From Paraescarpia echinospica (taxonomy: Eukaryota > Annelida > Polychaeta > Sabellida > Siboglinidae): a DNA stretch of 64,000 nt. The notes below the pieces were generated by a model, which saw nothing but the letters and a program-made list of their open reading frames with translations, searched no databases and was not told the DNA's origin. Each line of letters starts with the position of its first letter. Position 1 is the stretch's first letter. Made by a program: the position numbers and the translations under genes. Below are positions 49,401 to 61,003 of this stretch, in pieces. The stretch is taken from positions 15,541,614 through 15,605,613 of the forward strand of contig CM034536.1 in NCBI GenBank assembly GCA_020002185.1. Reading direction: 5' to 3'.

Positions 49401-50755
49401 TCTGTAGTATACCTCTCTAGATTGATGGTTGGTTACCCAGGTCATACATGACTAGATTGGATGGCTGTGGGATGGTCATTTGCTAGCTGATCCAGTTTAT
49501 ACCTTGCACTACAGTTACTGGGTGACACGGAAATGCCTTCGTAATAATAGCAGGTCTTTTGAAACTGCATCTATTTAGATTTCAAGAAGTTAAAGACATA
49601 TCTTTAAATGTTGGTTTCCCAAATGGATACTATCAGCATGTGCATTGAGCTAGATGTGGTGCAAATCAATGCCAGTATGTGTAGACTTTCGCTTGCAAGA
49701 CCATGGATAATCATTACAGACCATGATTGCATACATAACAGTACATTCACAAAGACATCCTTATTGGTTGTCAATTTAAATAAGTTTAAGAGCCAACATT
49801 CTTATCAAGTGCTGGAATAGTTTATGAAACTGGGAATAAGTAGTGATTAGCGTAACATGGATCAAAAAGTATGCTTCCTATTTGCTGGAAGAACAGTATG
49901 ATATTAGTAAGAATAGTATATAAAACATAGCCAATAAGATTATGTTAAATAACCACTGTCCAAACTCCAAAGTTATGAAAAATCTTTTACAAATTGTGTA
50001 TGCTTTGAGGGGCCTTAGTGACTGAGAGAAGTGACAATGAAATAATTAGCCAGTAACGACTACCGGGTAACAATTTAGCGACTGCTTGCACATATCTTGA
50101 CTTAGGTTTTAAAGTATAAGCTAACCCTGTGGGATATTACCTGGAAATCGGGCCTATCATATTATCAGGAAAAAGATGACAAGATGAAGATGTGATATGA
50201 TATCTTTTCATATCTAGTTCAACTGGGAATATGTCATTGGTGGGGCAAATATCACTGACATTGCAATAAATACGAGGGTGTCGCTTAACCCATCTGGGAA
50301 TTGGCTTTGCCTTCTCAGTTCTGCCTCTGGTTCGCTCTAGCCTTGGACAAAATCTAGGGGCAGAGCCTACCTTCAATTGCTCACAGTCACAGTCATGAGA
50401 CAAGATTAGATAATGACAAATCGTGCTTGAAGTTGAATGATTACTGGTGCACATTTATTCCTCATAATAAAATGATACTTCATACTGGAGATAACGACAT
50501 TAAACCCTAGGAGATGCCTGCGGCGGCCAACCTAAATTTTCAATAATGGATTGAAAGTAGAATATGTGACACTGACACTGACAAGCAGGTTCTGCTTCGG
50601 TTCGGGATGCCAATCAATAAAGGAAAACGATGCCGGCGCGCCGACATTTTTAGCCGGGTAACTGCGCTAAATCGTTTGTCATGGAACAGACAAAAACGTG
50701 CATACAGCATCCTCAATTTTACTTACGACATGCTCCTAGCTCGTGATGCATTCAT
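37460..50755 (-). CDS. DNAJC5: Cysteine-string protein, DnaJ homolog subfamily C member 5
   Basis: Exons (minus): 50755-50727, 48031-47950, 47478-47422, 46019-45867, 43761-43630, 37615-37460. All are GT-AG, phases agree, 609 nt, 202 aa (human CSP-alpha is 198). J domain from about 15: SGTSLY, KKSYRR, the HPD motif at 43-45 ([12 protein letters not shown]), then [18 protein letters not shown] and VNTYFVL, almost identical to other animals. Exon 5 encodes the hydrophobic/palmitoylated string: [12 protein letters not shown]119-Y-F, eight consecutive Cys (122-129), NFCCGK. The last exon gives an acidic, Met/Pro-rich tail with VTSQP, as in insect CSP. CSP anchors on synaptic vesicles and works with Hsc70 and SGT to keep SNAREs folded. 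The last intron is 6 kb. Introns 1 and 4 carry large minisatellites, the latter made of copies of the exon 5 acceptor. Shares a promoter region with PGP. Confidence 0.95.
41112..43470. repeat. Dispersed GTCACGGAAGTCAC motifs in DNAJC5 intron 5
   Basis: The word GTCAYGGAAGTCAC or a one- or two-base variant recurs near 41112, 41282, 41304, 41462, 43068, 43092, 43277 and 43458. Some copies are embedded in longer similar surroundings (TTTTATTTCC, CTAGGAAATAC), suggesting a decayed repeat family rather than single sites. Confidence 0.55.
43745..44735. repeat. 51-bp minisatellite made of copies of the intron 4/exon 5 junction
   Basis: The first units start at 43745, 43796, 43847, 43898 and 43949, exactly 51 bp apart. 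I count 19 junction-like units in all, becoming diverged (insertions and deletions) toward 44735. On the minus strand each unit carries a T-rich tract, TTTTTCAG or TTTTGCAG, then GCCCTGTTTGTGTTCTG. Later units keep up to 35 nt of exon 5 (for example the unit near 44427 encodes [11 protein letters not shown]). The unit nearest exon 5 is the functional junction. The long open frames on both strands (up to 410 codons) come from the 51-bp period. Confidence 0.95.
44846..45522. mobile_element. Non-autonomous Tc1/mariner-pogo (Tigger-like) element
   Basis: It begins CAGTCGATCCCACTT and ends AAGCAGGGTCAACTG, imperfect terminal inverted repeats of pogo/Tigger type, and is flanked by TA on both sides (44844-44845 and 45523-45524). 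The GCATAT-rich subterminal region fits the type. 677 bp, with no intact transposase. It lies in DNAJC5 intron 4 beside the 51-bp array. Confidence 0.6.
45660..45767. repeat. 36-bp tandem repeat, three copies
   Basis: Units begin ACTGGTATTATTAAC at 45660, 45696 and 45732. It lies 100-200 bp past the exon 4 donor of DNAJC5. Confidence 0.95.
48370..49470. repeat. 54-bp minisatellite in DNAJC5 intron 1
   Basis: About 20 variants of a unit containing GATGGTCCATGTCATACC, TCACTAGACTGAGTG and CAGGGAATGGTCCTC. A higher-order pattern is visible: blocks around 48540-48960 and 49020-49220 repeat the same order of unit variants. Open frames across it are artefacts. Confidence 0.95.
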
Positions 50756-50920
50756 TTTGCCTAGTATTAGACAAATCCGTCTCAAATAAACAGAGCGTAT
50801 CTCGGAAAACAGCTACTCAGACCCGGAAATAAAATTAGACGACGCATGCGCATTCCGGGTGCAAGACCATTTCTTGTCTGCCGAGTACGTGTGGTCGCTC
50901 ACCGATCAGTGGTTACTGTT
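50756..50920. promoter_or_regulatory. Bidirectional promoter of DNAJC5 and PGP
   Basis: Only 165 bp separate the two start codons. The interval holds a CGCATGCG palindrome (50843-50850, NRF-1-like GCATGCGC) flanked by CCGGAA words in opposite orientation (CCCGGAAAT near 50822 and ATTCCGGGT near 50852), resembling ETS/GABP sites. There is no TATA box. The near-symmetrical layout suits divergent transcription of two housekeeping-type genes. Binding is inferred from motifs alone. Confidence 0.65.
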
Positions 50921-53900
50921 ATGGCCGGCTGTAAACTAATAGACGAAGACAATGTCAGGTCTTTTCTAGACAATACAGACATTATTCTGACCGACTGCGA
51001 CGGTGGGTTGCATGCCAACACTTCCGTGTTTGACGGGAGTATGCAGATTTTACTCGTAGAGCCAGGTCCAGACAATTGCATTGTATCAAGTACGTCACTG
51101 AATTCATTCCAGATTAGCCTAGCCCAACATGTAAAAAATTAATCCATAAGAGCCACCATGCGCACTGGCGTGATGTGTCCATAGGACATTTTGCCAGTCA
51201 AAATACAGATACAGATTGCTAGGGGGCGTGTCATGCTGGACTCAAACAAGGCCTACCAAACTTTGCCCCACACTTTTTTTGCCACAGGGAAGTTATTTTG
51301 GGGAAGAGTACTCTTAAAACATGTTAAATTGTTAGCACAGTGATGTCAGTCAAAATATAATTAATAACTAGTTAAGTGTGTTATTAAATAATTAACCAAA
51401 ATACAAATGTGTTTTCTAGGCAAGAGAACATTCATTTTGTTCACTCGAACTTTTCTACAGTATTCATTTAGGAGTTGCAGCCTGGGCTGGAGCGGAGGTT
51501 CCGACCTGCAGTTGGAGGTCTGAACATCATGGGGGTGCAGGCAGTTACAGGTCCCAAAAGGGCGTGTTGTTAGAATTTTTGGTGAGCCTGAAGTTGTAGA
51601 TTTTGGAACTAATTAATAGTCAGCAGATGTAATATAATTTTTTTTAATTTAAATAATACAAGCAAAATGCTATTCAATGACAAATCAAAACATTTAAATA
51701 TCAATCACTGTTTCATTTACAATCCCCAGTATCTAAAATGATCTTGTACAACTCACAATCTAATGATATGAGGATTGTTAATGAAAAGGAGAATTATTTT
51801 AATTTAAGTACCATACACAATCAAATATAGATGCTTGAAAGTACTTGCGTATTTAAATGTATGAAGATATATTATATTTTGAGTGCTATTCTTGTAGGTG
51901 TGCTATGGAAAGGGAATCAAGTGATTCCTGGAACACAAGAAACCATAGAGAAACTACGAAAACTGGTAATATTTAAAAAATAATTGTAGTTAATGTATAT
52001 TATATATATACAAAATCATAATATGTGAACCATAGACCAGATGTTAAATCATTGTTAAACAGTTTATTTTATTAGAAAATATTCTACACTTATCAAAACC
52101 GATATGGAATATGTGCATTTTTAATCATCTCACAAAACATTGCTTTTGTATTATTTATGTTTGATGATTACAGATTGTAATGCAGAAGTGTACTTTTCAG
52201 GGCAAGAAAGTGTTGTTTGTCACAAACAACAGCATAAAAACAAGGGCTGAATATGTAACAAAATGTGCGAGTCTTGGATTCCCTGCCACTGAGGTATGCA
52301 ATATTCTCACACACCCACACACGCACGCATGCATGCACACACACAGAATGTAATAATGCTATATTTTCCCATCTGGTTTGAATCATCCCAGAAATAATTA
52401 TCCATATATATATAATATATTATCACACTACAAGTGATCGTAGAATAAGTCCAATATATGAACACTTTGTGGTTAAGAGGATATTTTGTTTAGACATTAA
52501 CATTTATTTATTTAGAAACAGATATGTAGAACTCTCTGAGTGGTCGCGTGGTAGAGCGCCGGACTCTCAATCGAGGGGACGATGGTTCGATTCCACCTTC
52601 CACCTTTTCAAAAATTAGGCAATTTCGTTCACCTCACGTTGCCTGTGTCTTCCGAAGAGACACTAAACGCCATTGGTCCCTTCTGCCTGGTGTCTATGCC
52701 AAAGGAAATAAAATATCCCACGCAGGGGTTAAATGTGTAACCTGTCGTGGACTCACAGAGTGGTGGTGTCTATCTCTAACCCACTGGATCTTGCTCCCAG
52801 TGGCCGGACTTGCTTCCTGGTCAGGCATGTGAGAGACGCCGAGCAGGCAGTGTATACACTGTAACATTGGACCACTGGGTCCAATATGAATACATGTACA
52901 ACGCTGTGATATGGCATTTTTAGCAAGATATTTAATGCCAGTAGCTGTTGTATACTTGAGAATTCCCTGAAATGCTGCTGTGTACAATTGCGTTACACCT
53001 GTCACTGTCCTGTGTAGGACGAGATCATCAGCTCATCATATGTGACAGCTCACTACCTAAAGCACACAGTGAAGTACACAGGTAAAGTGTACGTGGTCGG
53101 TCCACACGGACTTGCACAGGAACTTGACGCTGTCGGAATACCTAACTTTGGAACAGGGGTGAGGATGCATTTAATCTGCTTTTGTGATCACTGTTATACA
53201 TTTTCTTACAATGTAAGTCTGTATTGTTGATGGAAAACATGACATGGCTACCAAGACATTACCCACCATACTGCCAGATTCTGATATCCACAACAATGTC
53301 AATGTGTATCAATTCCAGTTTCACTCACTAGGTGCCTCCACAGGAGCGATTGATTCTGTTGCATAGTGGAGTAATGTGGTTACGCCCAAACCACCGCTCT
53401 CCTATACATAAATTGCTAGATATGTTTTTTGGGACTTTGCAAACTTTTGCGATCACCCATAATTGGGACTCTAAATGCAGTGTTATTGTCACTTGTTGGT
53501 ACAAAACCTGCATCTACAGTACATTCTAATTGTCATTCACTATTTGTTTGCTACAGCCAGATGTGACAGGATCACTGGAGTACGATGACTTTACAAAGTT
53601 TCCTCTTGATCCTGAGGTAATGTGCTGTTTCCATCGTTCTTTCATAACTAAAAACTGAAAATACAAACGTCATGAAATACTGTAATTTAAGAACAAAGTC
53701 CATTTGTTGTTATGGTACACTCGTGCAATATAAACTACTATGTATTCGACCATGTTGGCTACCCAAACAAAGATGTGTTTGAATGAAACAAAAGTTTTAA
53801 ATATAGTTAAACTGTCGTCACATTTACGATTATCTTTGATAGGTTACGTTGTACAACATTAAGGCAAAAGGGGCTGAAAAAAATAAAATCGGTAGTTGTG

Positions 53901-56900
53901 TGAAATAATGGTGTTCTATCACTGCATGTGAAATGAGTTGTAAAGGATGATGCATTATAATAGTGAGGGAAAGACAACTATAATCTAATTGGTACAATGC
54001 ATGGCAATGCCTTTGTAGACATGTTTGTGTTGTTATTACAGGAATTGTTATTGTTTAACTCTTATGCATTATGTTGGGTGTTTTGTATTGAATAAAATGT
54101 GATTGTATACGTGACATTGTGGCACTGAAATTGTTAGTATCTATGGCATCTTGAAGGTTAAAAATAAACCTGCATTTCATATCGTAATATGCACGAACAC
54201 ACAGATTATTTTAATTTTATGTTAGTTTTTTGACATGTAACGATCACTAAGTTAACCACAATTACTGACAGACCAATGAATCATCCAACAAACATTGGTG
54301 TGTCCCCCGTTTAACAAAAAAGAAAAGTGACGATAAATAAAAAGTGTAATTATGTCAATCTCAGGTGAAGTGTGTCATCGTCGGATTCGACAAAGATATC
54401 AGCTATGTCAAGCTGTATCGAGCGTCGATGTATTTGCGACAGAAAGGGTGCCTGTTCGTGGCGACCAACACCGATGCTGGTCTTCCCATGAATGGCGGCT
54501 TTCTTCCAGGTTTACATTAATTCTTCTCTGGCTTTTGAATCGTAGGTCATTGGTTGCAGGCCATTATACTTTAAGGCACTGACTTGTAGACCATTAGATT
54601 GTAGCTCAATAGATTGTTGATGATTCATTATATTGTAGGCCACTGAATCAGAAGCCATTGAATTAAACTGTTGATTTGTAGGCCATTGCATTGGAAGCCA
54701 TTCATTGAATCATAATCTTGTAACTTATGGAGAAAAAGTAATAACCTTGTGGTGTCGTTTTGTGGCTGGTATGAAATATGTGAAATAACTACGGGTGACA
54801 TTAATTGAAATACAGATCTTTCATGATCCGTAGCAATTGTTTAAGCTTTAATATTCTACTTCTTGTGATTAAAAAATATATGCATATATTTATATATGCA
54901 TTCATTCGGTAATAGTATTTCCTCACAGTGGTCTCCATGTAGGTGTGTGTTGTAGGAACGGGGACGATGGTAGCGGCTGTAGCTGAGGCAGCAGAGAGAC
55001 GACCGGACATCATCTGTGGCAAGCCGCATCAGCCGATCTTTGACACAATCATGAAGCTGCACAAAGTGGACCCCAAAAGATGCATCATGATTGGGGACAG
55101 GTGAGGAAACTTCTGTATCTCGGGTTGCTGTCTGCGTCAAGTGCAAATGTGGGAGTATGTTTCGGATACAATCACCCAAAGGTTGCTGGAACAGTGGTGT
55201 CAAAATATTGTGATGTGTTGTTTATGACATATCCTGTCAACTTTACACTTGAGACAAACTTGCACATGAACATCTCTAAGCTTGGCAAACTTTGGAACAC
55301 CCATTTAAAATGATTTTCCTTTGAACCATTTAACATGAACAACTTCTCAAGTATGGCTAATCCATCAAAATCTACTAGATATGACAATAACTCGATGGAA
55401 CAAAACAAAATGAATGTAATTAAAATACCAACTATGTCAACATTAGGTGACACTTGATGCTGTCACAATGTCATGTAATGCTAATGAATAATGTTCACTG
55501 AAAAATCACAATAGAAAAAACTCTCAAATGTTAAAGATGTGTCCTCAGTTCGATTTTTCACACATTCCAAATTAATTTTGTGCAAACACACTCAACAACC
55601 ATTGAATTGAAGGCTAAATACTGCCCTGGGAATTGTTTTTGGGAAGTTACCAGATGAAGAGAACAAAGTGAGTTCTTTCAAACATTTAAACAAATGTGCA
55701 CACATCTTTTTTAGAACAAATTATTTTATTTTAAATATTAACACAATACAGGTGTGATCTGCCACAGCAAAGTGGGAATTTATTAGTTACAAACTTGTGA
55801 AACAAAGTTTTGTACCCTTTTAGATTCCACAGATCATAAGCTTTAAAAAAAAACTCATTTCAAATATTTTCAGAAGCGAACTTTAAAAAAAAACATTTTT
55901 AGAAACCAGTCATTTCAACTCGTACAGTCTGTTATTTTTTAATCCGTGGGTTCGTTGATGCATTAATTTTATTACTTTTGGATCATTTATCGATGTAAAT
56001 AAACTGGAAATTGAAAGATGATATTACATGGTGTGCAATTCTACTAAAATCACAAAATTGATGGAAAATGGCTTAGGCAGCAGTTTTGTCCCATGTGCTG
56101 GGTAGCCCTGTGTACCTGGATACCTGGTTCGCTGTGAGGGTCACACATTTGAACAGCACGGTATTGGATTCGTGAATATCTAGTTCAGTTGAGGAAGCCC
56201 CTTTATGAAGAATATATGGCCATTTTCATAACTGAAATGTCAAAATTCACTTAAAATTCTTTATCTCACAGTGTATGGTATAGTGTTGTGATCAATGCTA
56301 TAATTTGTTTTAATCTTTATTTCTAGGTATCATAAATTATATTAAATGGGAATTTTATAGACCAATAAATCACCCGTAATCTTCACCTTGAAATGTGAAG
56401 ATTTGTTGGTCAGTCTTTTAATACATTTTCACATTTCACATCCAAATCAGCTATTTTAATAAATATTATGCAGTGAAGATCACACTGGAAACCCATTTTT
56501 GTTGCTATTAGTTTTATTCAAGTGAGATGATTTATATATTAATTTTATTCTAATAACATTGTATATGAAACAGTGTGGCCATGTTTGGGAAAAGTCCTGT
56601 AGTTAACCAATTAAATTTGTTTTACATTCCCTTTAAACACGTGATTCTTGGTTCATGTGGCACCATCCATGGATACAGGGTGACTTTACATCCAGTTTAT
56701 TGCCCTCAGTATTAACACACTTAACTGGAAGTAACATACAAGTGTGTAGCTGTGCTGTCTGGTGTTTCAGGTTAAACACGGACATCGAGTTGGCTCACAA
56801 CTGCGGTCTTGGGGCCGCCCTCTTGGTGCTCACTGGCTGTGCCACGCTCGAGGAAGTTCGACAGAAACAGAGCAGCAATTCCATCGCCGACCAACGTCTT

Positions 56901-56957
56901 GTCCCACACTTCTACCTACCGTCCCTCGCTCAACTTGGAACGTTGATAGACTTTTAA
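50921..56957 (+). CDS. PGP: Phosphoglycolate / glycerol-3-phosphate phosphatase (HAD family), 8 exons
   Basis: Exons: 50921-51002, 51898-51965, 52201-52293, 53018-53158, 53557-53616, 54365-54509, 54956-55100, 56771-56957. All junctions are GT-AG, phases match, 921 nt, 306 aa. HAD motif I is DCDGVLW with D25 (nucleophile) and D27. Motif II is FVTNNS (57-61), followed by a C2-type cap domain. Motif III Lys is in CGKP (K219), and motif IV is IGDRLNTD (243-249). The ending resembles vertebrate PGP (LVPHFYLPSLAQL). It hydrolyses 2-phosphoglycolate and other metabolic by-products, and in mammals glycerol-3-phosphate; cytosolic and Mg-dependent. PDXP (chronophin) is the close paralogue; ADII-GKP-like and cap similarities favour PGP. 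An in-frame ATG at 50846 would add 25 residues, but 50921 gives the family-like length. Head to head with DNAJC5. Confidence 0.93.
52532..52950 (+). mobile_element. tRNA-derived SINE in PGP intron 3
   Basis: The tRNA-like head 52532-52606 has box A (GTCGCGTGGTAGAGCGC), an anticodon-arm-like stretch and box B (GATGGTTCGATTCC). It is followed by an unrelated ~350-bp body containing GAAGAGACACTAAACGCC and TGGTGTCTATGCC. The end is approximate. It lies between exons 3 and 4 in sense orientation. Confidence 0.7.
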
Positions 56958-57173
56958 AATAACGCAACTATTGATAATTGAAAGCAGTTGTAGGAAAGAA
57001 TGGATACATTGTTTCTGTGAAAGTTGTACACATTATGTATGTTTTAAATAGCTGTTCTATTAGGATAGTTATTTGCTTATGATTAATGGCTGATGTGTAC
57101 CTATGATGAATTTTAGGAAATGATCTACGTTTTAAAAGTTTAAGTGACATGTCATAAACCAGATAATGTAAAG

Positions 57174-57179
57174 AATAAA
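57174..57179 (+). terminator. PGP: Candidate poly(A) signal of PGP
   Basis: AATAAA 217 bp after the stop codon, followed within 30 bp by TG-rich sequence (GTTTGC, TGTTGCATGT). It is the first canonical signal after the stop. Confidence 0.55.
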
Positions 57180-57974
57180 TTGATCAGTTTGCAAACTGTT
57201 GCATGTAGATAAGAAATAACACGACACGTGTATAAAATACACGTCTTAGACTAGACATCTGGCTCATAGTAGGATGAAGATAGAGCGAGGAACCTTAAGC
57301 AAACACAAGATATATATATATGTTATATGTATAATGCTGGTATGTAATGAAGTACATTTACTTCGTTACAGTACTTAAGGGGAGGCTTGGGTCTAAACAT
57401 GTTATTTTATAACTTCATTGTTACTTATTCTACAGAGCTGAAACTACTGGACATACATTACTCAAATTTGGTGTGTAGTTACTCCATATAACCCTAAGTG
57501 TAACCAGCAAGCTACATTTTGTATTTAAAAAAAACTTTTTTTTAATGATTTTTCAAAAAAAATTATGTATTTGTTCCCGACATGTTTTTACTAGTGACTC
57601 ATTTTATTAAAAAACATGCCTTGCTTTTGAAAAAGTAGCTTGCTGGTTACCAGGGGCATACTGTCAAAAAACATTGTAGCAAGTTTCAAGCAAATCTGTC
57701 AAGCGGTTACTCAGATAAATAAACAAGAAGACAGCTGGTGTGAGTTAAATCATGTTTCTGAGAAAATCGCGTTCAAAGTTTAGTTACACTTGTACACACT
57801 TTTCAACATCTGAAAAGCAACCTAAGTGATTGAAACTTTGTACACATGTTATTCAATGTATAATCTATCAAATGGCATAGTTCAAAGTGATTTGAACAGC
57901 ATAATAATGTCAAACAAAGCAATGTAGCAAAAACATTACAGAACAGGAAACCGTATTTGTAAAATAGCACATCA

Positions 57975-58090
57975 TTCCAACATTTATGCAGATAAAGTTC
58001 ACAGGAGCACAGATAAAGTTCACTGGAGCTCAAATAAAGTTCACTGGAGCTCAGATAAAGTTCACTGTAACCTAAATAAAGTTCACTGAA
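57975..58090. repeat. 21-bp tandem repeat, about five copies
   Basis: Variants of ATAAAGTTCACTGGAGCTCAG repeat every ~20-21 bp. The minus-strand frame SELYLSS repeated here is an artefact. Confidence 0.85.
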
Positions 58091-58169
58091 GAAAAGCACG
58101 GCAGGTTCGCGACAGCAACATGGCGCAGCGTACAAGTACAGTCGACAGATCTGCACCAGTATCTCCATC

Positions 58170-58265
58170 CTAATCCGGGAAGTGTGAGACCCCCATCTCA
58201 TCCAGAAGATCCGTGTAGCCAAACTTCCGCTCAGTCACAGACAGTCTGAGACGGATCGGGTGACA
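58170..58265 (-). CDS. Possible C-terminal exon of an unidentified gene (partial)
   Basis: After a GTCAG acceptor (58267-58266) the minus strand is open for 31 codons and ends at TAG (58172-58170). The peptide has a non-repetitive, protein-like look (CHPIRLRLSVTERKFGY then TDLLDEMGVSHFPD). I do not recognise it. Upstream on the same strand, near 58889, an ATG opens MQVEFFVEY followed by GTGACG, which could be a phase-0 donor to this exon, but a 40-aa product is doubtful. A TGACGTCA site lies at about 59049. It may be a fragment of a larger gene or a relic. Confidence 0.3.
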   Translation of the reverse strand, partial: CHPIRLRLSVTERKFGYTDLLDEMGVSHFPD

Positions 58266-59605
58266 CTGACAGCCAAGTTGACACTAAGAAACAAGTACAC
58301 AATACCAATGTATTTCATGAACACAAGTATTACTAACAATAAAAGCCCCTCCCAGTATTATAGGTCTGTGACTGTAGTTTATGTTACGCCTTTTGTTTAT
58401 TTTATTAGTACTGAATTATATACAGTGTAACTATATGTCATAAAGGGACATACCAAGGCAAGTTGTACTAATATAAACCATAATTCCATAGAATAATATA
58501 CAAAGTATAACTGCCAACCCTAAAACAACATAATATGAGCATGTATATAATTATCACTATTATTTTATGTCAACTATACTGGTTCTGGCGTGCCTGGAGT
58601 GGATAGCCCCTGGACGGCTGAACATCAACAAGACAACGAATATAAAATTATAGGCAAACGTCAAATAATGTCTTGATACAGGGTTCAAAGACAAACTGTG
58701 GAGACAACATGAATATATCTGTATTATTTACACTGTCAGTGTTATCGAGAACATATAAAACACAGAAATTGTCCTAACTCTGGGTGCTATTGACACAGTC
58801 ACTGCCCTGAGGCTGGGCCTGTCATCGTGGTCGGACCCGAAGACGTCGTCGTCACATATTCAACAAAAAATTCAACTTGCATAGTCTTTCTTTTACGTGC
58901 TAACTGCAGCTGCGCAACATTGCGTCGCTTCGCGGCACGGAAACCACTCACTCACTTTCGACCAAACGGCATAATGTCGTTTTAGAAAGCTAAAGACACG
59001 CGGAAAATAAAATGTCAATCCTATCGAATGTAGCTGGTATTACAAGCTGACGTCATAGGTTGGACGTATTACAACCAATCAGAACATTTTATTTGACGGA
59101 ATCAGAGGATTCCGTCATCACGTGATGTTGCCTGACCAATCGTTGTAGGGTTACCCATTCCTTTGCCCCGAAGTGGCAAGAGAGGCGGTCGTTTATAGGC
59201 TGGATTATTCAGGCAGCAGCGGTTCCATCTTAAAATAGTTTATATCATCATACAGAGCGAAAACAGGGCTTTCCCACGATATGCGCCATGATGGAATGGC
59301 AGTATTTTTCGCGACGCAATCAATCGCGGAAAATTGCATAATGTTCGATTATTCACGCTTCGTTTGACAAAAACAAAGATTTAGCAATGATAGGCATAAC
59401 ACAAAATGCATGTTTTGTGACATAAACAGGTTTATTTCGGTGGTATAACATATGAATGGGAAGTTGAGTAATGTTTATACATAGAAATGTCAATAACTCA
59501 AAACTCATTTTATTTTCTAAAATCCGTAAATTTCGACCCGAGCCTCCCCTTAAATAGATTAAAAACAAATTACTTGTAACAAAGTACATTTTTAGAGATT
59601 ACTTT

Positions 59606-61003
59606 TTAGTCCTTTGGGCCGAAGGTCCAACGGACTAATGCCATCACTATGTCATATGTGTCTGCCGTGCGCCGTTAGCTGCCATATCTCAGAAAACGTT
59701 CAGCAACTTTTTCTCTAATTTTGCATAGATATATCTTGGGGTACTGCCACCGTGCACATTCTGTATTTGATTGAATCATTCTAAGAGCTCTCTAGGACCT
59801 CCAAGGACCCCAAAACTGGTAAAAATGTAACATTTTGCCTATTTTTTCAAAAACTGTTCAGCAACTTTTTCTCTAATTTTGCATATACATTCCATGTGGT
59901 AGTGTCACTGTACACAAGAAATCTGTATTTGATTTAATCATTCTTAGGGCCCCCAAAAGGCAACATTTCCCTGCTATTTCTCTACTGCTGCCCCCAGCAG
60001 CCACTACTGATTTCTATTTATAACTGGATAATGGACTTTGCCCTGATCACTAGGGTTGCTGAGTTAGGGGACCAGCTGTAAATCTGTGTATTGGACTAGT
60101 GGTCAGCTCACTGCCTGCCATTGTTCCAGTGTCAAACTGAATGCCTCCATGTGGCTGTAACTATAATGTGTAATAGAAATCCATTATCAATACCACATGC
60201 CTTTTTGTTTTTGAGTTTTTTTGATTTGCATTAGTACCTTATCTTGCGTGAATGGTCTGTTTATATGTGTTCGTTTGACTGGGAAATCTTTCTTGGATCA
60301 AAAGGTATCTCACTAGCTGCAGTTTCACTTTCAAGTTTTTCACTGAGTTTTTCAAAGTGGTTCATAAACTTATCCAGTGAAATATTTTCACTGCTGTTAC
60401 TTGCTTTATTAAGTATATCCCAGTATTCTGCAGCCTTGCTATGTTTTAGGTTGCGCAAGTTTTCATGTAACTGTTTATGGTAGCATTTTGATATTTGTTT
60501 TATAAAGCATTCATGCCCTCTAGTCAATTCTCTTAACTCTGCATTAGCTTCGTCATTTTTTATTTTCTTTAGTCTACCTTTTCCTCTCAAATAATCTGTC
60601 CTCTTAGTTTTACACATAAAGACATAATCTGGCATAACTTGCTAAGTCTTTGTAGCAGCACATTTGTACTTTCAGTGTATTATTGCAACATAACATATGT
60701 ACTGTGTGCCACACTTGAATGTCATGCATGTAATATTTCCATGCAATCCATTTGTATATATAATATAAAACTTCAACAGCCGTTTTCTTCATTTTCACTT
60801 TTTGACCCTTACCATGTTCAATGCTCCATAACTGCCAATTTTTTTAGCAGTCATAATTTTTGAAACCATGTAAAGCACCCTACCCAACCTTTACAAGGAT
60901 GTAAGAAAACAATGTTAAATTTTTTTCGACTTATTACTCATTTGGTCAGCCGGGGTCACATTGACGTATTAGTCCAAAGGACTTCAGGGCCTCTTGGCCC
61001 ATT
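59606..61003. mobile_element. Repetitive element with AGTCCTTTGG inverted ends, copy A
   Basis: Starts TTTAGTCCTTTGGGCCGAAGG and ends TTAGTCCAAAGGACTTCAGGG ... TTGGCCCA. The first ~400 bp contain two internal near-repeats (GTTCAGCAACTTTTTCTC). The final ~250 bp match copy B (TTTCACTTTTTGACCC, GCACCCTACCCAACC). The middle (60240-60640) is unrelated to copy B and holds a LINE fragment. Confidence 0.65.
60261..60635 (-). pseudogene. LINE endonuclease-RT linker fragment
   Basis: A 124-codon frame with KHSKAAEYWDILNKAS and ISLDKFMNHFEKL, resembling the region between endonuclease and RT where LINE proteins carry (K)FW..IN and FxxHF blocks. No RT follows. It is inserted in copy A. Confidence 0.5.

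Larger units (their letters stand above)
57379..59549. mobile_element. TTAA-flanked element with GGGGAGGC inverted ends, 2.17 kb
   Basis: Left end: TTAA (57375-57378) then GGGGAGGCTTGGGTC. Right end, reversed: TTAA (59553-59550) then GGGGAGGCTCGGGTC. TTAA duplication with terminal inverted repeats is the signature of piggyBac and Kolobok transposons. No transposase frame is visible, so it is non-autonomous. It encloses a 21-bp array and a host-like exon (58170-58265), so either it captured sequence or two unrelated ends merely look paired. Confidence 0.6.

Noticed and set aside
50137..50454. Minus-strand frame with [10 protein letters not shown], resembling ribosomal protein L39 (PIPQW)
   Set aside because: The match is limited to a few residues, and the expected basic flanks and C-terminus of L39 are absent; it lies inside DNAJC5 intron 1.
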